From Streptomyces phaeofaciens (GTDB lineage Bacteria; Actinomycetota; Actinomycetes; Streptomycetales; Streptomycetaceae), in NCBI RefSeq assembly GCF_014648915.1, contig NZ_BMSA01000002.1, positions 1 to 64,000 of the forward strand: a stretch of DNA of 64,000 nt. Direction: 5' to 3'. Positions 1 through 8,305 of the stretch are shown in pieces. The position numbers were made by a program, and so were the translations under genes. How positions within the stretch are numbered: the first letter of the stretch is position 1; the number at the start of each line of letters is the position of its first letter. Below the pieces are notes generated by a model, which was not told where the DNA came from, did not search any database, and saw only the letters and a program-made list of their open reading frames with translations.

Positions 1-776
<776 letters not shown>

Positions 777-856
777 GGGGCCCTCCCGTTCGAAGGCTTC
801 GAAGGCGTGGTGAGCGGTGAAGTGGTCCTGACGGCTGAGGAGCCGGCGGGGGCAGG

Positions 857-1699
857 TCAGACCCGGGCGCGGAGGATGTCGATGTTGCCCCAGTTGGTCC
901 GGGCGCGGACCTTGACGGTGTCCTCGGTCTGCTGCGGGGTCTCGGACGCGGCGAGCGCGCTGCGCACCTGGCCGTGGTTGGAACTGACGTCGAGCCAGGC
1001 GGCGGTGCCCTCGCGGACGCCGACCTCGATGGAGCCGTTGGAGGTCTCCAGCTGGACTTCGCCGCGTGCGACGTCGGTGACGCGAAGGGAGCCGTTGGTG
1101 GTGGTGCCGGTGACCGACGCCTCCGCGTGCGCGATGTCGATGGTGCCGTTGGCGCCGTTCACCCGCAGTTCGCCGGTCACGGTGCCGACCGTCATGGCGC
1201 CGTGCGAGTTCTTCAGGACGGCGGGACCGTCGACGAGGCCGACGCGCACGTTGCCGGTGCTGCTGGTGATCTCGGCGGTGCCCTCGACCCGGTCGACGAT
1301 GCTCGATCCGTGCGGGTTCCTCAGTTGCAGCGGGCCGGTGGTGTCGAGGCGGACGTCACCCGCCGAGACCTTCACCCGGACGTCGCCGAGCCGGCCCTCG
1401 CCGATCACCTGGGTCCCGGCGCCGGTGACGTCGATGTGCGAGCCCGTGGGCAGTTCCACCGTCACGTCGACGGTGCCGCCGCGGCCGAGCAGGTTGGCCT
1501 TGGGCGTGGTGACGGTCAGCAGTCCGCTCGTGTAGGAGACCTCGGTCTGGTCGGCCGTCCGTACGTCCAGGTCCTTCTTCGGGTCGCGGGGTCGCACCTC
1601 GACGACGGTGTCGAGGCCGTCGCCCGCGGTGAACCGGATGGAACCGGCGTACACATAAGCGGTGGTCGAGATCGGTTCGGGAGTGTCGAAAGAAGGCAT
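857..1699 (-). CDS. DUF4097 family beta-strand repeat protein
   Basis: A 280-residue protein made of short repeating beta strands (runs such as GNVRVGLVDG and GSLRVTDVAR), the pattern of the DUF4097 (putative adhesin) family, which is predicted to form a beta-helix. It has no signal peptide and no transmembrane segment, so it is probably cytoplasmic or peripheral. It lies between the ribbon-helix-helix regulator (76 bases upstream) and the ABC ATPase (80 bases downstream), all on the minus strand. In actinobacteria and firmicutes such proteins often accompany ABC exporters and envelope-stress genes. The ATG at 1699 has a GAGGACGGGA ribosome site. The family is confident; its molecular role is unknown. 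Confidence 0.88.
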   Translation of the reverse strand: MPSFDTPEPISTTAYVYAGSIRFTAGDGLDTVVEVRPRDPKKDLDVRTADQTEVSYTSGLLTVTTPKANLLGRGGTVDVTVELPTGSHIDVTGAGTQVIGEGRLGDVRVKVSAGDVRLDTTGPLQLRNPHGSSIVDRVEGTAEITSSTGNVRVGLVDGPAVLKNSHGAMTVGTVTGELRVNGANGTIDIAHAEASVTGTTTNGSLRVTDVARGEVQLETSNGSIEVGVREGTAAWLDVSSNHGQVRSALAASETPQQTEDTVKVRARTNWGNIDILRARV

Positions 1700-1774
1700 G
1701 GCTGTCCCGTCCTCTTGGGTCTCGGCGTAAAGTTCCGGGCGAATTCTGGCGAATGCGGGCGGATGCGGGCGCGG

Positions 1775-2299
1775 TCAGCGCACCCAGCCCGTGAAGCTCT
1801 GTCCGACGGTGCGGCTGGTGCGAGGCTTCTCCGTCGTACGTGCCGGGGAGCCGCCGTCGACGGCGGCCGACACGGCTCGTACGAGCCACGCGTTGACCGA
1901 CAGGCCCTCGCGGCTCGCGGCCTCCTCGGCGCGCGCCTTGAGGTGGGCGGGCAGGCGCAGGTTGACGCGGGCGGTGCCACCTTCGTCGCCGTCGGCCGGG
2001 GCCGGTGCCTTGAGCGGCTCGGCGGGCCCGCTCCGGTCCTCGTGCACCTCGTCGCGCGGCGGCGGCGTGACGACGAAGTCGGGGTCGAGCCCGCGCAGCC
2101 GTACGTCGACCGATCCGGGGGCGAGGTCACGGGTGATCTCGTCCATCGCGGCGGAGAGCACGTTGAGCATCGTCAGCCGGGTCGCCGACTCCAGGGGAGC
2201 GGTGAGCCGCTCGGCCAGCTCGCGGGCTTCTTCGCCGCCGGCTTCGGCGGCCACCGCGAGTTCGCGGCGGAGGTTGTCGACATACGGCGTGAGGTCCAT
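1775..2299 (-). CDS. Ribbon-helix-helix (Arc/HicB-antitoxin-like) regulator
   Basis: A 174-residue protein with an alpha-helical N-terminal half (residues 1-80) and, at about 108-145, a ribbon-helix-helix signature: a strand ARVNLRLPAHLKARAEEAA followed by a helix LSVNAWLVRAVSAAV. Proteins of this type are often labelled HicB-family antitoxins, but no HicA toxin gene is adjacent, so autoregulator of its own operon is the better reading. The ATG at 2299 has no Shine-Dalgarno; a -10 hexamer CACTAT ends six bases before it, which suggests a leaderless message. An inverted repeat (2310-2328) covers the promoter spacer, and an array with related half-sites lies further upstream. Fold confident, repressor role inferred. 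Confidence 0.82.
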   Translation of the reverse strand: MDLTPYVDNLRRELAVAAEAGGEEARELAERLTAPLESATRLTMLNVLSAAMDEITRDLAPGSVDVRLRGLDPDFVVTPPPRDEVHEDRSGPAEPLKAPAPADGDEGGTARVNLRLPAHLKARAEEAASREGLSVNAWLVRAVSAAVDGGSPARTTEKPRTSRTVGQSFTGWVR

Positions 2300-2335
2300 G
2301 ACGTCATAGTGGCACCACTATGGTGCCATACGCAA
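2300..2335 (-). promoter_or_regulatory. Predicted leaderless promoter with overlapping operator
   Basis: On the minus strand: -35 TTGCGT (2335-2330), an 18-base spacer, -10 CACTAT (2311-2306), then six bases to the ATG at 2299. A perfect inverted repeat TGGCACCA-CTA-TGGTGCCA (2310-2328) fills the spacer and touches the -10, a position where a bound repressor would block RNA polymerase. No ribosome site fits between the promoter and the start. Confidence 0.62.
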
Positions 2336-2460
2336 GCCCGTTGGAGGGTTGGTTGCGGGTTGCCAAAGCACTGACGGCTCTGACCTGCAATGACGTGCCG
2401 ATGTTGGGTTGTGTCAATGCGGCGCCATGTGGCGTCGATGCGTCTGCGACGCGTGCGGTG

Positions 2461-2560
2461 GTGCCATGTGGCGCCACCTGACACCACGGGGTGCCACCCG
2501 GTGCCATCGGGTGCCATCGGGTGCCGCCAGGTGTCGTGGGGTGCCACGTTGGTGTCGCCG
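2461..2560. repeat. Degenerate 10-bp direct-repeat array (GTGCCATCGG-like)
   Basis: Ten consecutive decamers keep an exact 10-base phase from 2461 to 2550, for example GTGCCACCCG, GTGCCATCGG, GTGCCATCGG, GTGCCGCCAG and GTGTCGTGGG; related units (GTGTCAATGC, GCGCCATGTG) extend back to about 2411. The core GGTGCCA equals one arm of the inverted repeat at 2310-2328. One unit per helical turn would place every copy on the same face of DNA. The array lies in the 332-base gap upstream of the ribbon-helix-helix gene; nothing else is seen in that gap except the terminator at 2586. Confidence 0.8.
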
Positions 2561-2585
2561 GACCGGCCCGGCCGTGGACATGCGT

Positions 2586-2616
2586 GAGGGCCCGTCCTGG
2601 AGGCGGACGGGCCCTC
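2586..2616 (-). terminator. Rho-independent-type hairpin after the gene ending at 2632
   Basis: A perfect 12-bp stem (GAGGGCCCGTCC with GGACGGGCCCTC, loop of seven) begins 16 bases past the stop codon of the minus-strand membrane-protein gene. There is no strong U tract, as is common in Streptomyces. Confidence 0.7.
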
Positions 2617-2631
2617 GTCGCGGTGCGGGTG

Positions 2632-3240
2632 TTACGCCGAGGCCTTCTTCGCGCCGGAGAACGCGGCGAACGCGCCGACCGCGAGGAAGACGAAGGTCAG
2701 CGGGTCGGCCTCGTCGCTCCAGCCCTCGGTGATCACGCCGAAGTGCTCGGTGAAGACCGTGGTCGCGGAGACCCCGGCGATGTCGGCCATGATCAGGCCG
2801 ATGCCGATGATCTGGCCCAGGTAGACCGCGCCGAGGGCGAGCACCGCGCTCACGATCGGCAGCGCCGGGTTGCCGCCTCCGACCTTGCCTGCCGCGAAGC
2901 CGACCAGGAAGCCGACGCCGACCGCCGCGTAGCCGATCTCGTACTCGGTGGCGCCCACGATGCCGCCGTAGACACCGGCGGTGACCAGGGCCACCACGAC
3001 GGCGGTGAGGATGCCGAGGACGACGTTGCCCTGGCGCGGCGCGGCCGGGAAGGGCGGCGGGGGTACCGCGCCCGGCGGGACGGCGCCCGGCTGCTGGGCG
3101 AACGGGTTCCCACCGGCGGCCGGCGCGGGGTACGGGGCGGCGGGAGCGCCCACGGGCGGCTGGGGCTGGGCGTCCGGGGCCGGCTGGGCGTACGGGTTGC
3201 CGTCGACGGGCTGCGGCGGCGGCGGAGCTGACTCGGTCAT
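2632..3240 (-). CDS. Small integral membrane protein with Pro-rich N-terminus
   Basis: A 202-residue protein. Residues 1-68 are Pro/Ala/Gln-rich and low complexity (PPPPQPVDGNPYAQPAPDAQ), followed by about four hydrophobic segments (starting VVLGILTAVVVALVTAGVYGG and VGVGFLVGFAAGKVGG) and a short tail AKKASA. The organisation, a disordered cytoplasmic arm ahead of a membrane bundle, is common among unannotated Streptomyces membrane proteins. The ATG at 3240 is chosen because the protein sequence becomes well formed there; the reading frame stays open upstream, but without a sensible start. It is followed by a strong hairpin at 2586. I do not recognise a family with a known role. Confidence 0.85.
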   Translation of the reverse strand: MTESAPPPPQPVDGNPYAQPAPDAQPQPPVGAPAAPYPAPAAGGNPFAQQPGAVPPGAVPPPPFPAAPRQGNVVLGILTAVVVALVTAGVYGGIVGATEYEIGYAAVGVGFLVGFAAGKVGGGNPALPIVSAVLALGAVYLGQIIGIGLIMADIAGVSATTVFTEHFGVITEGWSDEADPLTFVFLAVGAFAAFSGAKKASA

Positions 3241-3374
3241 GACAGGTATCCCCCCACGGGACGGACGAACGGAGAGCGGCGACGGGGTGCGGAGACATCC
3301 ACGCACGCGTGTGCCGGAAGTCGCCGCAGAGTAGCAGGGCCGCGCCGCCCTCTTCATCTGCGATTTTCGCGCGC

Positions 3375-4583
3375 TCAGAGCCGGTGCGCGGCCCCCGTCG
3401 GAGTGGCTCCGCGGGTGTCCAGCAGCAACTGGGCCTTCACGGACAGCCCTTGCAGGTCGTAGGTGCGGTGCTGCTGGAGCAGGATCGTCAGATCGGCGTC
3501 GGCGGCGGCCTCGTAGAGCGAATCGGCGCGTGGGACCGGGCGGTCCAGGACGCTCCAGGACGGGACGTGCGGGTCGTGGTAGCTGACGGAGGCGCCCAGC
3601 TCCATCAGCCGGATCGCGATCTCGTGCGCGGGGGTGCCCTGCTGGTCGGCGAGGTCGGCCTTGTAGGTGACGCCGAGCAGCAGCACGCGTGCGCCGCGGG
3701 CCGACTTGCCGTGCTCGTTGAGGAGCGTGGCGGCGCGCTGGACGACGTACCGGGGCATCCGGTTGTTGACCTGCTGGGCCAGTTCCACCATGCGCAGCGG
3801 GCTGCCGGGCCGGCCGGTGCGGTCCAGGGGGACGGAGTGGCCGCCGACGCCGGGGCCGGGACGGAAGGACTGGAAGCCGAACGGCTTGGTCTCCGCGCAG
3901 CGGATGACGTCCCACAGGTCGACGCCCAGGTCGTGGCAGAGGACGGCCATCTCGTTGACCAGCGCCATGTTGACGTGCCGGAAGTTCGTCTCCAGGAGCT
4001 GTACGGTCTCGGCCTCCCGCAGGCCACGCGCGCGTACCACCTTGTCGGTGAGCCGGCCGTAGAACGCGGCGGCCGACTCGGTGCAGGCCGGGGTCAGTCC
4101 GCCGATGACCTTCGGAGTGGTGGCCGGTGTGAAGGCGCGACTGCCGGGGTCGACCCGGCTGGGGGAGTACGCCAGGTGGAAGTCGCGGCCCGCGCGCAGA
4201 CCGGACGCCTCCTCCAGGAGCGGTCGCAGGATCTCCCCCGTCGTCCCGGGGCAGACGGGCGACTCCAGGATGACGGTGGTGTGCGGGCGCAGTTGGGCGC
4301 CCAGGGTGCGGGCCGCCGCCTCCACCTGACCGAGGTCGAGCCCGCCGTCCGCGTCGCGCGTGGTGGGGGCGCAGATGACGGCGGTGCGCACCCGGCCCAG
4401 CTCGGCGGGGTTGGTCGCGTGCCGGAAGCCCCCCGAGAGCATCCGGCGCAGTTCGGCGGGGCTGAGGGAGCCCGCCTCGGGGCCGGTCCGGTAGCCGAGC
4501 GTGGGGATGCCGGCGGCCACCGCGGCCTGGGCCAGGGGCAGGCCGAGCGGGCCGAGTCCGATGACGGCGAGATCTGCGGGCAT
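3375..4583 (-). CDS. Nucleotide-sugar dehydrogenase homologue with Ser at the catalytic Cys position
   Basis: A 402-residue protein of the UDP-glucose/GDP-mannose/UDP-ManNAc dehydrogenase family. The N-terminal NAD-binding fold shows IGLGPLGLP (residues 5-13), the central helix has ETNFRHVNMALVNEMAVL, and the C-terminal UDP-sugar domain includes LLGVTYKADLADQQGTPA. Family enzymes oxidise the C6 alcohol to a carboxylate through a covalent thiohemiacetal on the Cys of GGHCxP. Here the motif reads GPGVGGHSVPLD, with Ser250 encoded by TCC. The four-electron oxidation is therefore doubtful unless another residue serves; reduced or altered chemistry, or a structural role, is possible. The ATG at 4583 has GGAAGGA upstream; a TTG at 4604 would add seven residues. 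It stands alone, divergent from glpD. Confidence 0.85.
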   Translation of the reverse strand: MPADLAVIGLGPLGLPLAQAAVAAGIPTLGYRTGPEAGSLSPAELRRMLSGGFRHATNPAELGRVRTAVICAPTTRDADGGLDLGQVEAAARTLGAQLRPHTTVILESPVCPGTTGEILRPLLEEASGLRAGRDFHLAYSPSRVDPGSRAFTPATTPKVIGGLTPACTESAAAFYGRLTDKVVRARGLREAETVQLLETNFRHVNMALVNEMAVLCHDLGVDLWDVIRCAETKPFGFQSFRPGPGVGGHSVPLDRTGRPGSPLRMVELAQQVNNRMPRYVVQRAATLLNEHGKSARGARVLLLGVTYKADLADQQGTPAHEIAIRLMELGASVSYHDPHVPSWSVLDRPVPRADSLYEAAADADLTILLQQHRTYDLQGLSVKAQLLLDTRGATPTGAAHRL

Positions 4584-4891
4584 GGCGTGGGCCGTCCTTC
4601 CCAATAACCGAAGCGGGACAGGTGCGCAAGCCCTGTGGACAGGACGGGCGAGCGCAATGTCAGACTAGGAGTAAATATGACCGTTATGCGGGATTGATCG
4701 GCTGTGTTGATCTGCTGTTTCGGCCGGTCCGTTTCCCGGTGGGCCCACCGGGGTTCCGGGAGAGTTGTCCACAGGCTGGGGGGCGAGTGGTGGCTGAACC
4801 GGGGCAACAAGGTCAGAATTTGGGCATGGGTGATACGGGACGGGCTGTGCCCTGACGGGTGCGGCCGCGTGACGGACAGCGGGAGGCAGCG
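4584..4891. other. Divergent intergenic region between sugar dehydrogenase homologue and glpD
   Basis: 308 bases without a convincing gene. A relatively AT-rich patch at about 4668-4700 (AGTAAATATGACC) is the likely site of divergent promoters. A GGGAGG ribosome site at 4881-4886 sets the glpD start. No clear operator is visible. Confidence 0.5.
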
Positions 4892-6598
4892 GTGAGGACA
4901 GCGACACTGGGGCCGGCGCAGCGAGCCGAGTCACTGGCGGCCATGGCCGAGCACGAGCTGGACATGCTGGTCGTCGGAGGCGGCGTGGTCGGCGCGGGCA
5001 CCGCCCTCGACGCCGTGACCCGCGGCCTGTCCACCGGCCTGGTCGAGGCACGCGACTGGGCCTCGGGCACGTCGAGCAGGTCCAGCAAGCTGATCCACGG
5101 CGGCCTGCGCTACCTGGAGATGCTCGACTTCGCCCTCGTCCGCGAGGCTCTGAAGGAACGCGGACTGCTGCTGGAGCGGCTCGCCCCGCACCTGGTGAAA
5201 CCCGTGCCGTTCCTCTACCCGCTCCAGCACAAGGGCTGGGAGCGCCTGTACGCCGGCTCGGGCGTCGCGCTCTACGACGCGATGTCCATGGCCCGCGGCC
5301 ACGGCCGGGGCCTGCCGACACACCGCCACCTGAGCCGCCGCCACGCCCTGCGCATCGCACCCGCCCTGAAGAAGGACGCCCTGGTCGGCGCGTTGCAGTA
5401 CTACGACGCCCAGATGGACGACGCCCGCTTCGTCGCCACCCTCGTGCGCACCGCGGCGTCCTACGGCGCCAAGGCTGCCAACCGCGCGCGGGTGACCGGG
5501 TTCCTGCGCGAGGGCGAACGGGTCGTGGGCGCGCGCGTGCAGGACGTCGAGGCGGGCGGGGAGTACGAGATCCGCGCCCGGCAGATCGTCAACGCCACCG
5601 GGGTGTGGACCGACGACACCCAGGCGATGGTCGGGGAGCGCGGGCAGTTCCACGTCCGCGCCTCCAAGGGCATCCACCTCGTCGTGCCGAGGGACCGCAT
5701 CAGCTCCTCCACCGGGCTGATCCTGCGCACCGAGAAGTCCGTGCTGTTCGTCATCCCCTGGGGCCGGCACTGGATCGTCGGCACCACCGACACCGGCTGG
5801 GACCTCGACAAGGCCCACCCGGCCGCCTCCAGCGCCGACATCGACTATCTCCTCGAGCATGTGAACTCGGTGCTCGCGGTACCGCTGACCAGGGACGACG
5901 TGGAGGGCGTGTACGCGGGCCTGCGGCCCCTGCTGGCCGGGGAGTCGGACGCCACCAGCAAGCTGTCGCGCGAGCACACCGTGGCCCACCCCGTGCCCGG
6001 ACTCGTCGTGGTCGCCGGCGGCAAGTACACGACCTATCGGGTGATGGCCAAGGACGCCGTCGACGAGGCGGTGCGCGGGCTCGACCAGCGGGTCGCCGAG
6101 TGCGTCACCGAGGACGTGCCGCTGCTGGGCGCGGAGGGCTACCGGGCGCTGTGGAACGCGCGAGCGCGGATCGCGGCCCGCACCGGACTGCACGTGGTCC
6201 GCGTGGAGCATCTGCTGAACCGGTTCGGCTCGATGGCGGAGGAGGTGTTCGACCTCATCGCCTCCCAGCCGTCCCTGGGCGAACCGCTGCACGCCGCCGA
6301 CGACTATCTGCGCGCCGAGATCGTGTACGCCGCCTCGCACGAGGGCGCCCGCCACCTCGACGACGTGCTGACCCGGCGCACCCGCATCTCCATCGAGACC
6401 TTCGACCGGGGGACGCGCAGCGCCCGGGAGGCGGCCGAGCTGATGGCGTCGGTGCTGGGCTGGGACAAGGACCATGTCGAGCGCGAGGTCGAGCACTACG
6501 AGAAGCGGGTGGAGGCGGAGCGCGAGTCCCAGCTCCAGCCGGACGACCTGACGGCGGACGCGGCGCGGTTGGGGGCGCCGGACATCGTGCCGTTGTGA
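4892..6598 (+). CDS. glpD: Aerobic glycerol-3-phosphate dehydrogenase (FAD-dependent)
   Basis: Oxidises sn-glycerol 3-phosphate to dihydroxyacetone phosphate and passes electrons to the quinone pool as a peripheral membrane flavoprotein. The 568-residue protein has the FAD dinucleotide-binding motif VVGGGVVGAGTALDAVTRG near residues 23-42 and the family signature SGTSSRSSKLIHGGLRYLE near 57-75. The substrate-domain motif VIPWGRHWIVGTTDTGWD and the C-terminal cap domain are also present. The length agrees with the family (about 540-580). The GTG at 4892 is chosen because GGGAGG lies five bases upstream; a GTG at 4859 in the same frame lacks one. No glycerol kinase or facilitator gene lies beside it, so glycerol uptake is encoded elsewhere. 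The gene is followed by a tandem repeat at 6627. Confidence 0.96.
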   Translation: MRTATLGPAQRAESLAAMAEHELDMLVVGGGVVGAGTALDAVTRGLSTGLVEARDWASGTSSRSSKLIHGGLRYLEMLDFALVREALKERGLLLERLAPHLVKPVPFLYPLQHKGWERLYAGSGVALYDAMSMARGHGRGLPTHRHLSRRHALRIAPALKKDALVGALQYYDAQMDDARFVATLVRTAASYGAKAANRARVTGFLREGERVVGARVQDVEAGGEYEIRARQIVNATGVWTDDTQAMVGERGQFHVRASKGIHLVVPRDRISSSTGLILRTEKSVLFVIPWGRHWIVGTTDTGWDLDKAHPAASSADIDYLLEHVNSVLAVPLTRDDVEGVYAGLRPLLAGESDATSKLSREHTVAHPVPGLVVVAGGKYTTYRVMAKDAVDEAVRGLDQRVAECVTEDVPLLGAEGYRALWNARARIAARTGLHVVRVEHLLNRFGSMAEEVFDLIASQPSLGEPLHAADDYLRAEIVYAASHEGARHLDDVLTRRTRISIETFDRGTRSAREAAELMASVLGWDKDHVEREVEHYEKRVEAERESQLQPDDLTADAARLGAPDIVPL

Positions 6599-6626
6599 GG
6601 GCGGTCGAGGGCGGGCCGTGAGGGCC

Positions 6627-6809
6627 GCTTGCGCGGGCGGTCGTGGGATCGGTCGGGAGGGGGTTCGTGCGGGAGGTCGTCGGACCGGCCGGGAGGGTGC
6701 TTGCGCGGGAGGTCCTGGGCCGGCCCGTGACGGCGCTTGCGCGGGAGGTCGTGGGGGGCCGGCCGTGAGGTCGTGGGACCGGTCGTGAGGTCGTCGGACC
6801 GGTCGGGAG
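6627..6809. repeat. 36-bp tandem repeat (about 3.9 full copies plus partial units)
   Basis: Units at 6627-6662, 6663-6698 and 6699-6734 are exactly 36 bases each (start GCTTGCGCGGGAGGTCGTGG), a fourth of 33 bases runs to 6767, and two shortened units (6768-6787, 6788-6809) keep only the AGGTCGTSGGACCGGTCG core. The array fills most of the 296-base gap between the convergent glpD and serine hydrolase genes. It is not coding in any convincing frame. Confidence 0.8.
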
Positions 6810-6894
6810 CCCCGTCCTCGTGCGGGCGGTCGCCGAGGGCGGTTCACTCGAACGAGTGTCGCGGGCCGGGATCTTCGTTCGGAACCGGCTCGTT

Positions 6895-7938
6895 CTAAGG
6901 GGTGCGAGGGCAGAACTCGGCGGCGAGCAGGGCCGGTTCGATCCCGGGATCCGCCGTCGTGGTCGTGTTCACCCGAAATGTGAGGACCCGTCGGCCGTCG
7001 ACGGTGGCTGCGGTGCGCGCGTAGCTGCCCGAGATCCGGCCGTTGTGCCCCCACACCGTGACGCCGCACGGAAGCCTCGCGGGGAACAGCCCCATGCCGT
7101 ACGAGCCGTGTGCGGCACGGGTGTCGAGCATCTCGCGCAGCTGACGCGGGGGCAGCAGTTCCCCGCCGAGCAGCGCCGCGTAGAAGCGGTTCAGGTCGGC
7201 GAGCGTGGTCACCAGCTCGCCCGCGGCCCCGGCCACCCGCGGGTCGAGTGCGGTGACATCGCTTCCGTCCGTGTCGTAGGCGCGGCCGTGCGGCATCGGC
7301 AGTGAGGTGCGGGATCCGGGAAAGGAGGTACCGGTCAGCCCCAGCGGAGCGATCACGCGCCGCTCGGCCTCCACGGCGTACGAGCGGCCGGTGACCTGCT
7401 CGACGACCAGGCCGAGCAGGACGTAGTTGGTGTTGGAGTAGGAGAAGCGGCCGCGGTCGGCCGGAGGGTGGGTGAGCGCTATTCGGACGGCTTGACGGGG
7501 AGTCACGGGCAGGGTGCCCCCGGTGTCCCGGGTGAAGTCGTACAGACCGCTGGTGTGGGTGAGCAGGGAACGCAGGGTCAGCGCGCGCCCGTCGTTGCCG
7601 CTTCCGCGCACCAGGCCGGGCAGGTGCGTCTCCACCGTGTCGGACAGGGACAGCCGGTGTTCGGCGGACAGTTGGAGCACCACCGTCGCCAGGAAGGTCT
7701 TGGTGATGCTGCCGGCCCGGAAGTGGTCGTCCCGGGAGATGTCCGGTCCCGTCCCGGCGTAGCGGGTACCGGCCTCCTCACGGGCCAGCAGGGCCGCGGC
7801 GGGGGCCGTGCCCCGGGTGAGGAGCAGCGGGAGCAGGGCGTCCGTGGGCGGGATCGGGCCGGCCTGGGACCCGGTCGCGGCCAGGCAGAGAAGGGCCATG
7901 GCCACGGGCATGGCCAGCAGGCTCCGCAGCGGTGGCAA
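6895..7938 (-). CDS. Secreted serine hydrolase, beta-lactamase / D-Ala-D-Ala carboxypeptidase family
   Basis: A 347-residue class C beta-lactamase-like hydrolase that probably acts on D-alanyl peptides outside the membrane. Visible motifs are the nucleophile SITK near residue 77, the second motif YSNTNY near 160, and HNGRISG near 302 in place of the KTG box. The N-terminus has a Sec-type signal (hydrophobic run LLAMPVAMALLCLAATGSQA). The start is uncertain: TTG at 7938 follows a GGGGGG-rich ribosome site and begins the signal peptide cleanly; an ATG pair at 7965-7968 without a ribosome site would add ten residues. Such proteins are usually labelled carboxypeptidase or esterase; which one cannot be decided here. 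Confidence 0.88.
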   Translation of the reverse strand: MPPLRSLLAMPVAMALLCLAATGSQAGPIPPTDALLPLLLTRGTAPAAALLAREEAGTRYAGTGPDISRDDHFRAGSITKTFLATVVLQLSAEHRLSLSDTVETHLPGLVRGSGNDGRALTLRSLLTHTSGLYDFTRDTGGTLPVTPRQAVRIALTHPPADRGRFSYSNTNYVLLGLVVEQVTGRSYAVEAERRVIAPLGLTGTSFPGSRTSLPMPHGRAYDTDGSDVTALDPRVAGAAGELVTTLADLNRFYAALLGGELLPPRQLREMLDTRAAHGSYGMGLFPARLPCGVTVWGHNGRISGSYARTAATVDGRRVLTFRVNTTTTADPGIEPALLAAEFCPRTP

Positions 7939-8143
7939 CGCGCCCCCCTCTCCTCGTTGGGCCATCATGCAGGGTGGTGCTGTGCGGACTTCACGCGGGC
8001 CCGGGGCCGGACCCGCCGCCGGTCGCAGGGGCCCTGCCCGCGGCGCGCGGCACCCTCCGCCCGGCGTACGCCGAACTCTTGCCCGGAGTCCCCGGCCCCC
8101 TCCCCTGAAGTGCGCCGGAACCCCCCGGTCGGAGCGCGATGGG

Positions 8144-8206
8144 CCCTCTGGCCGGACCGCCTGGCACCCTCTGGCCGGAGTGTGCTGCACCTTCTGGCCG
8201 GAATGC
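8144..8206. repeat. 23-bp direct repeat, three copies
   Basis: Three head-to-tail units start at 8144, 8167 and 8190, each opening with CCYTCTGGCCGGA; the third is partial. They lie in the 367-base gap upstream of the first kinase gene (7939-8305). The same gap holds a weak -10 candidate GACAAT at 8264-8269; nothing else is seen in it. Confidence 0.65.
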
Positions 8207-8305
8207 TCCCCTCCTCGGGTGCGATGAGGGGCACCCTGGGCGTCGGGCACTTGTCGGGTGAGGGACAATGGAGGCTCTGTCAGGGCGGGTTGCATGAGGG
8301 GACGC

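Noticed and set aside
1775..2299. HicA/HicB toxin-antitoxin pair
   Set aside because: Only the ribbon-helix-helix protein is present; no small HicA-like gene with the dsRNA-binding fold lies next to it.
6627..6809. CRISPR array
   Set aside because: The 36-bp units abut directly without unique spacers, and no cas gene is in the window. The same holds for the 34-bp array at 32968 and the 10-bp arrays.
4931..7069. Long open frame on the minus strand opposite glpD (712 codons)
   Set aside because: It is the GC-rich shadow of glpD: no ribosome site, Arg/His/Gly-rich composition, no domain pattern. Its N-terminal part only reads the 36-bp tandem repeat (12-residue PPAQAPSR-type units).
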